A stretch of 7,084 nt of DNA from an uncultured Prevotella sp. (GTDB taxonomy: Bacteria > Bacteroidota > Bacteroidia > Bacteroidales > Bacteroidaceae). The notes beneath the pieces are model-generated. The model saw nothing but the letters and a program-made list of their open reading frames with translations. It did no database searches and was not told where the DNA came from. Positions 5,352-7,084 of the stretch are shown in pieces. A program made the position numbers and the translations under genes. The stretch covers positions 1-7,084 of the forward strand of contig CALFGU010000247.1 in assembly GCA_937877685.1 (NCBI GenBank), in the 5' to 3' direction. How positions within the stretch are numbered: position 1 is the stretch's first letter; every line of letters begins with the position of its first letter.

Positions 5352-7070
5352 TTACTCCTGCGGACGGATATCCTCAATTTGAAGTTGCACTTCGCCACGC
5401 TTGTGGGTATTTTCCTCAAGGGTGTAACAGATGTCGAACGCGCGCTTTGTCTTGATGTAACGCGCCTGTGAACTTTGCCCGAAAGCAATTCCGTTCATGA
5501 CGTTGCTACTCTTGTTATCCACAAGTTCGAGTTTGATATGCTCCTGTCCGCGACCCACCACCTTGCTCGTGCCATAGTCATACACACGAGGGGTAAAGAA
5601 GATGGGTTTCGGATTTCCGGGTCCGAAGGGCGAGAATTTCTTCAAGTCCTGATAGAACTTCATATTGATGTCGCTAAAGTCGAGTTGCGCATCAATATCA
5701 AGCGTAGGCTGCGTCTGCTCATCCAAAATGTGCTCCGACACATAGGCCTCGAAGCGCTGCTTAAACTCTTCCACATGCTCCACTTTAAGCGAGAGTCCCG
5801 CAGCATACGTGTGACCTCCAAAGTTCTCAAGAAGGTCGGCACAATGTTGCACTGCACTATACACATCAAAGCCTGAAACCGAACGGGCTGAGCCTGTAGC
5901 GATACCCTCACTATGAGTGAGCACCACGGCTGGGCGATAGTACAATTCTGTTAAGCGAGAAGCCACAATACCAATAACCCCCTTGTGCCAGGTTTCGTTA
6001 TAAATCACCACAGAACGGTGTTCGTCAATGCCAGGAGTTTGCTTCGCAATTTCAATTGCCTCCTCGGTCATCTGCTTATCCAAATCCTTACGCGCATCGT
6101 TGTATTGGTCAATCAAGTTTGCCAATTCCAACGCCTCGGCAGGATTACGCTCCACAAGGAGTTGCACTGCCTCCTTACCATTTTGCATTCTGCCCGAAGC
6201 ATTCAAGCGTGGACCAATCTTGAAAATAATGTCGTTCATCGTAACTTCGCGATCGCCCACACCGCAAATCTCACACACCGCACGAAGTCCCACCGAGGGT
6301 TTGCTGTTTAAGATGCGCAAACCATGATATGCCAATATGCGGTTCTCACCCATAATAGGCACGATGTCAGAAGCAATACTGATGACACAGAGGTCCAATA
6401 ATTGGTGCAACTGATTGAATTCAATGCCATTGCTCTGCGCAAAAGCCTGCATAAACTTGAATCCCACGCCACAACCTGAAAGATCGGTGTAAGGATAACG
6501 ATTATCCTCGCGCTTAGGATTGAGAATGGCCACCGCGCAAGGGAGTTCGGCGTCAGGAACATGGTGATCGCAGATAATAAAATCAATACCGAGTTCCTTA
6601 GCATACGCAATCTCCTCAATCGCCTTAATGCCGCAGTCCAAAACAATAATCAAACTCACACCAGATTCCGCAGCAAACTCCACACCTTTCTTTGAAACGC
6701 CATAACCTTCGTCATAGCGGTCGGGGATGTAGTAATCAACGTTGGGATAAAAGTCGCGCAAGAACTTGTAAACCAAAGCCACCGCCGTACATCCATCCAC
6801 GTCGTAGTCACCATAGACCATGATGCGCTCCTTTCGAATCATCGCTTCATTCAATCGGTCAACAGCCTCTTGCATGTCGTTCATCAGGAACGGGTCGTGT
6901 AAGTCGGTCAGTTGCGGGCGGAAGAAGCGCTTTGCCTCTTGAGGCGTGGTGAACCCTCTTTGGAACAGCAGATGACCCAAAGCGGGATGTACTCCCACTT
7001 CGTTCGCCAACTGCTCCTCAGCGGTCTTCACCTCGGGAGACGGCAGTTCGTAATTCCATTTATATATCAT
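5352..7070 (-). CDS. recJ: Single-stranded-DNA-specific exonuclease RecJ
   Basis: The 572-residue protein is full length for RecJ. DHH-family motifs are in order: GDYDVDG (87-93, metal ligands), LDCGI (144-148), DHH (168-170), and SIASDIVPI (231-239) with D235. The DHHA1 half follows, with GPRLNASGRM (286-295) and GGHTYAAG (418-425). An OB-fold-like C-terminal region (about 455-570) includes FGPGNPKPIF (482-491). RecJ is a manganese- or magnesium-dependent 5'-3' exonuclease on single-stranded DNA. It acts in RecFOR recombination, mismatch repair and base-excision repair, usually after a helicase such as RecQ has exposed the strand. All the metal-binding residues I looked for are present. The ATG at 7070 fits because MIYKWNYELP is a typical family start and the next 14 bases are A/T-rich. 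The promoter lies outside the window. recQ follows on the same strand, which supports a joint repair role. Confidence 0.97.
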   Translation of the reverse strand: MIYKWNYELPSPEVKTAEEQLANEVGVHPALGHLLFQRGFTTPQEAKRFFRPQLTDLHDPFLMNDMQEAVDRLNEAMIRKERIMVYGDYDVDGCTAVALVYKFLRDFYPNVDYYIPDRYDEGYGVSKKGVEFAAESGVSLIIVLDCGIKAIEEIAYAKELGIDFIICDHHVPDAELPCAVAILNPKREDNRYPYTDLSGCGVGFKFMQAFAQSNGIEFNQLHQLLDLCVISIASDIVPIMGENRILAYHGLRILNSKPSVGLRAVCEICGVGDREVTMNDIIFKIGPRLNASGRMQNGKEAVQLLVERNPAEALELANLIDQYNDARKDLDKQMTEEAIEIAKQTPGIDEHRSVVIYNETWHKGVIGIVASRLTELYYRPAVVLTHSEGIATGSARSVSGFDVYSAVQHCADLLENFGGHTYAAGLSLKVEHVEEFKQRFEAYVSEHILDEQTQPTLDIDAQLDFSDINMKFYQDLKKFSPFGPGNPKPIFFTPRVYDYGTSKVVGRGQEHIKLELVDNKSSNVMNGIAFGQSSQARYIKTKRAFDICYTLEENTHKRGEVQLQIEDIRPQE

Positions 7071-7084
7071 TGTCGTATAATTTT

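Noticed and set aside
5213..5455. Plus-strand 80-residue open frame with a 14-residue repeat (MFFCPKTSKASFAL-like)
   Set aside because: The repeat exists because the 42-bp DNA unit is a multiple of three. The frame starts only at TTG, has no promoter or leader signals, and runs into the antisense of recJ.

Overview
The window reads as chromosomal DNA from a member of the Bacteroidota, most likely order Bacteroidales. Three things point there: two TAnnTTTG -7 promoter elements of the Bacteroidota sigma factor (one paired with a TTTG -33 element at the consensus 19-bp spacing), the near absence of Shine-Dalgarno sequences, and protein sequences typical of that phylum (S21, RecQ without HRDC, RecJ, a WYL regulator). 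The genus cannot be fixed from the sequence alone.

Layout. Positions 1-174 hold the 3' end of rpsU (ribosomal protein S21, plus strand), closed by a strong intrinsic terminator. Positions 231-540 have no intact gene. They hold a 12-bp inverted repeat, the apparent remnant of a small minus-strand coiled-coil gene broken by two single-base frameshifts, and a -7 element for the next gene. Positions 545-898 encode a very acidic 117-residue orphan protein without arginine, followed by a hairpin and a terminator. Converging on it is a minus-strand tRNA-Leu(CAA) with its own promoter and terminator.

From about 1340 to the right end, everything is on the minus strand. In transcription order it is recJ (ssDNA exonuclease), a 240-bp gap with 42-bp imperfect repeats, recQ (short Bacteroidota-type helicase), a 179-bp gap with a candidate operator, a WYL-domain regulator, and a class I SAM-dependent methyltransferase that touches the regulator's stop codon. 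RecJ and RecQ act together in resecting DNA ends and restarting stalled forks. WYL regulators in other bacteria (PafBC, DriD) respond to single-stranded DNA, so a link between this regulator and the repair genes is plausible but is inference.

Most of the window is ordinary housekeeping DNA. The parts worth a second look are the repeat-filled recJ-recQ gap, the paired repeats upstream of the WYL gene, the acidic orphan, and the frameshifted remnant. No CRISPR array, complete insertion sequence, prophage gene or recognisable defence system is visible.
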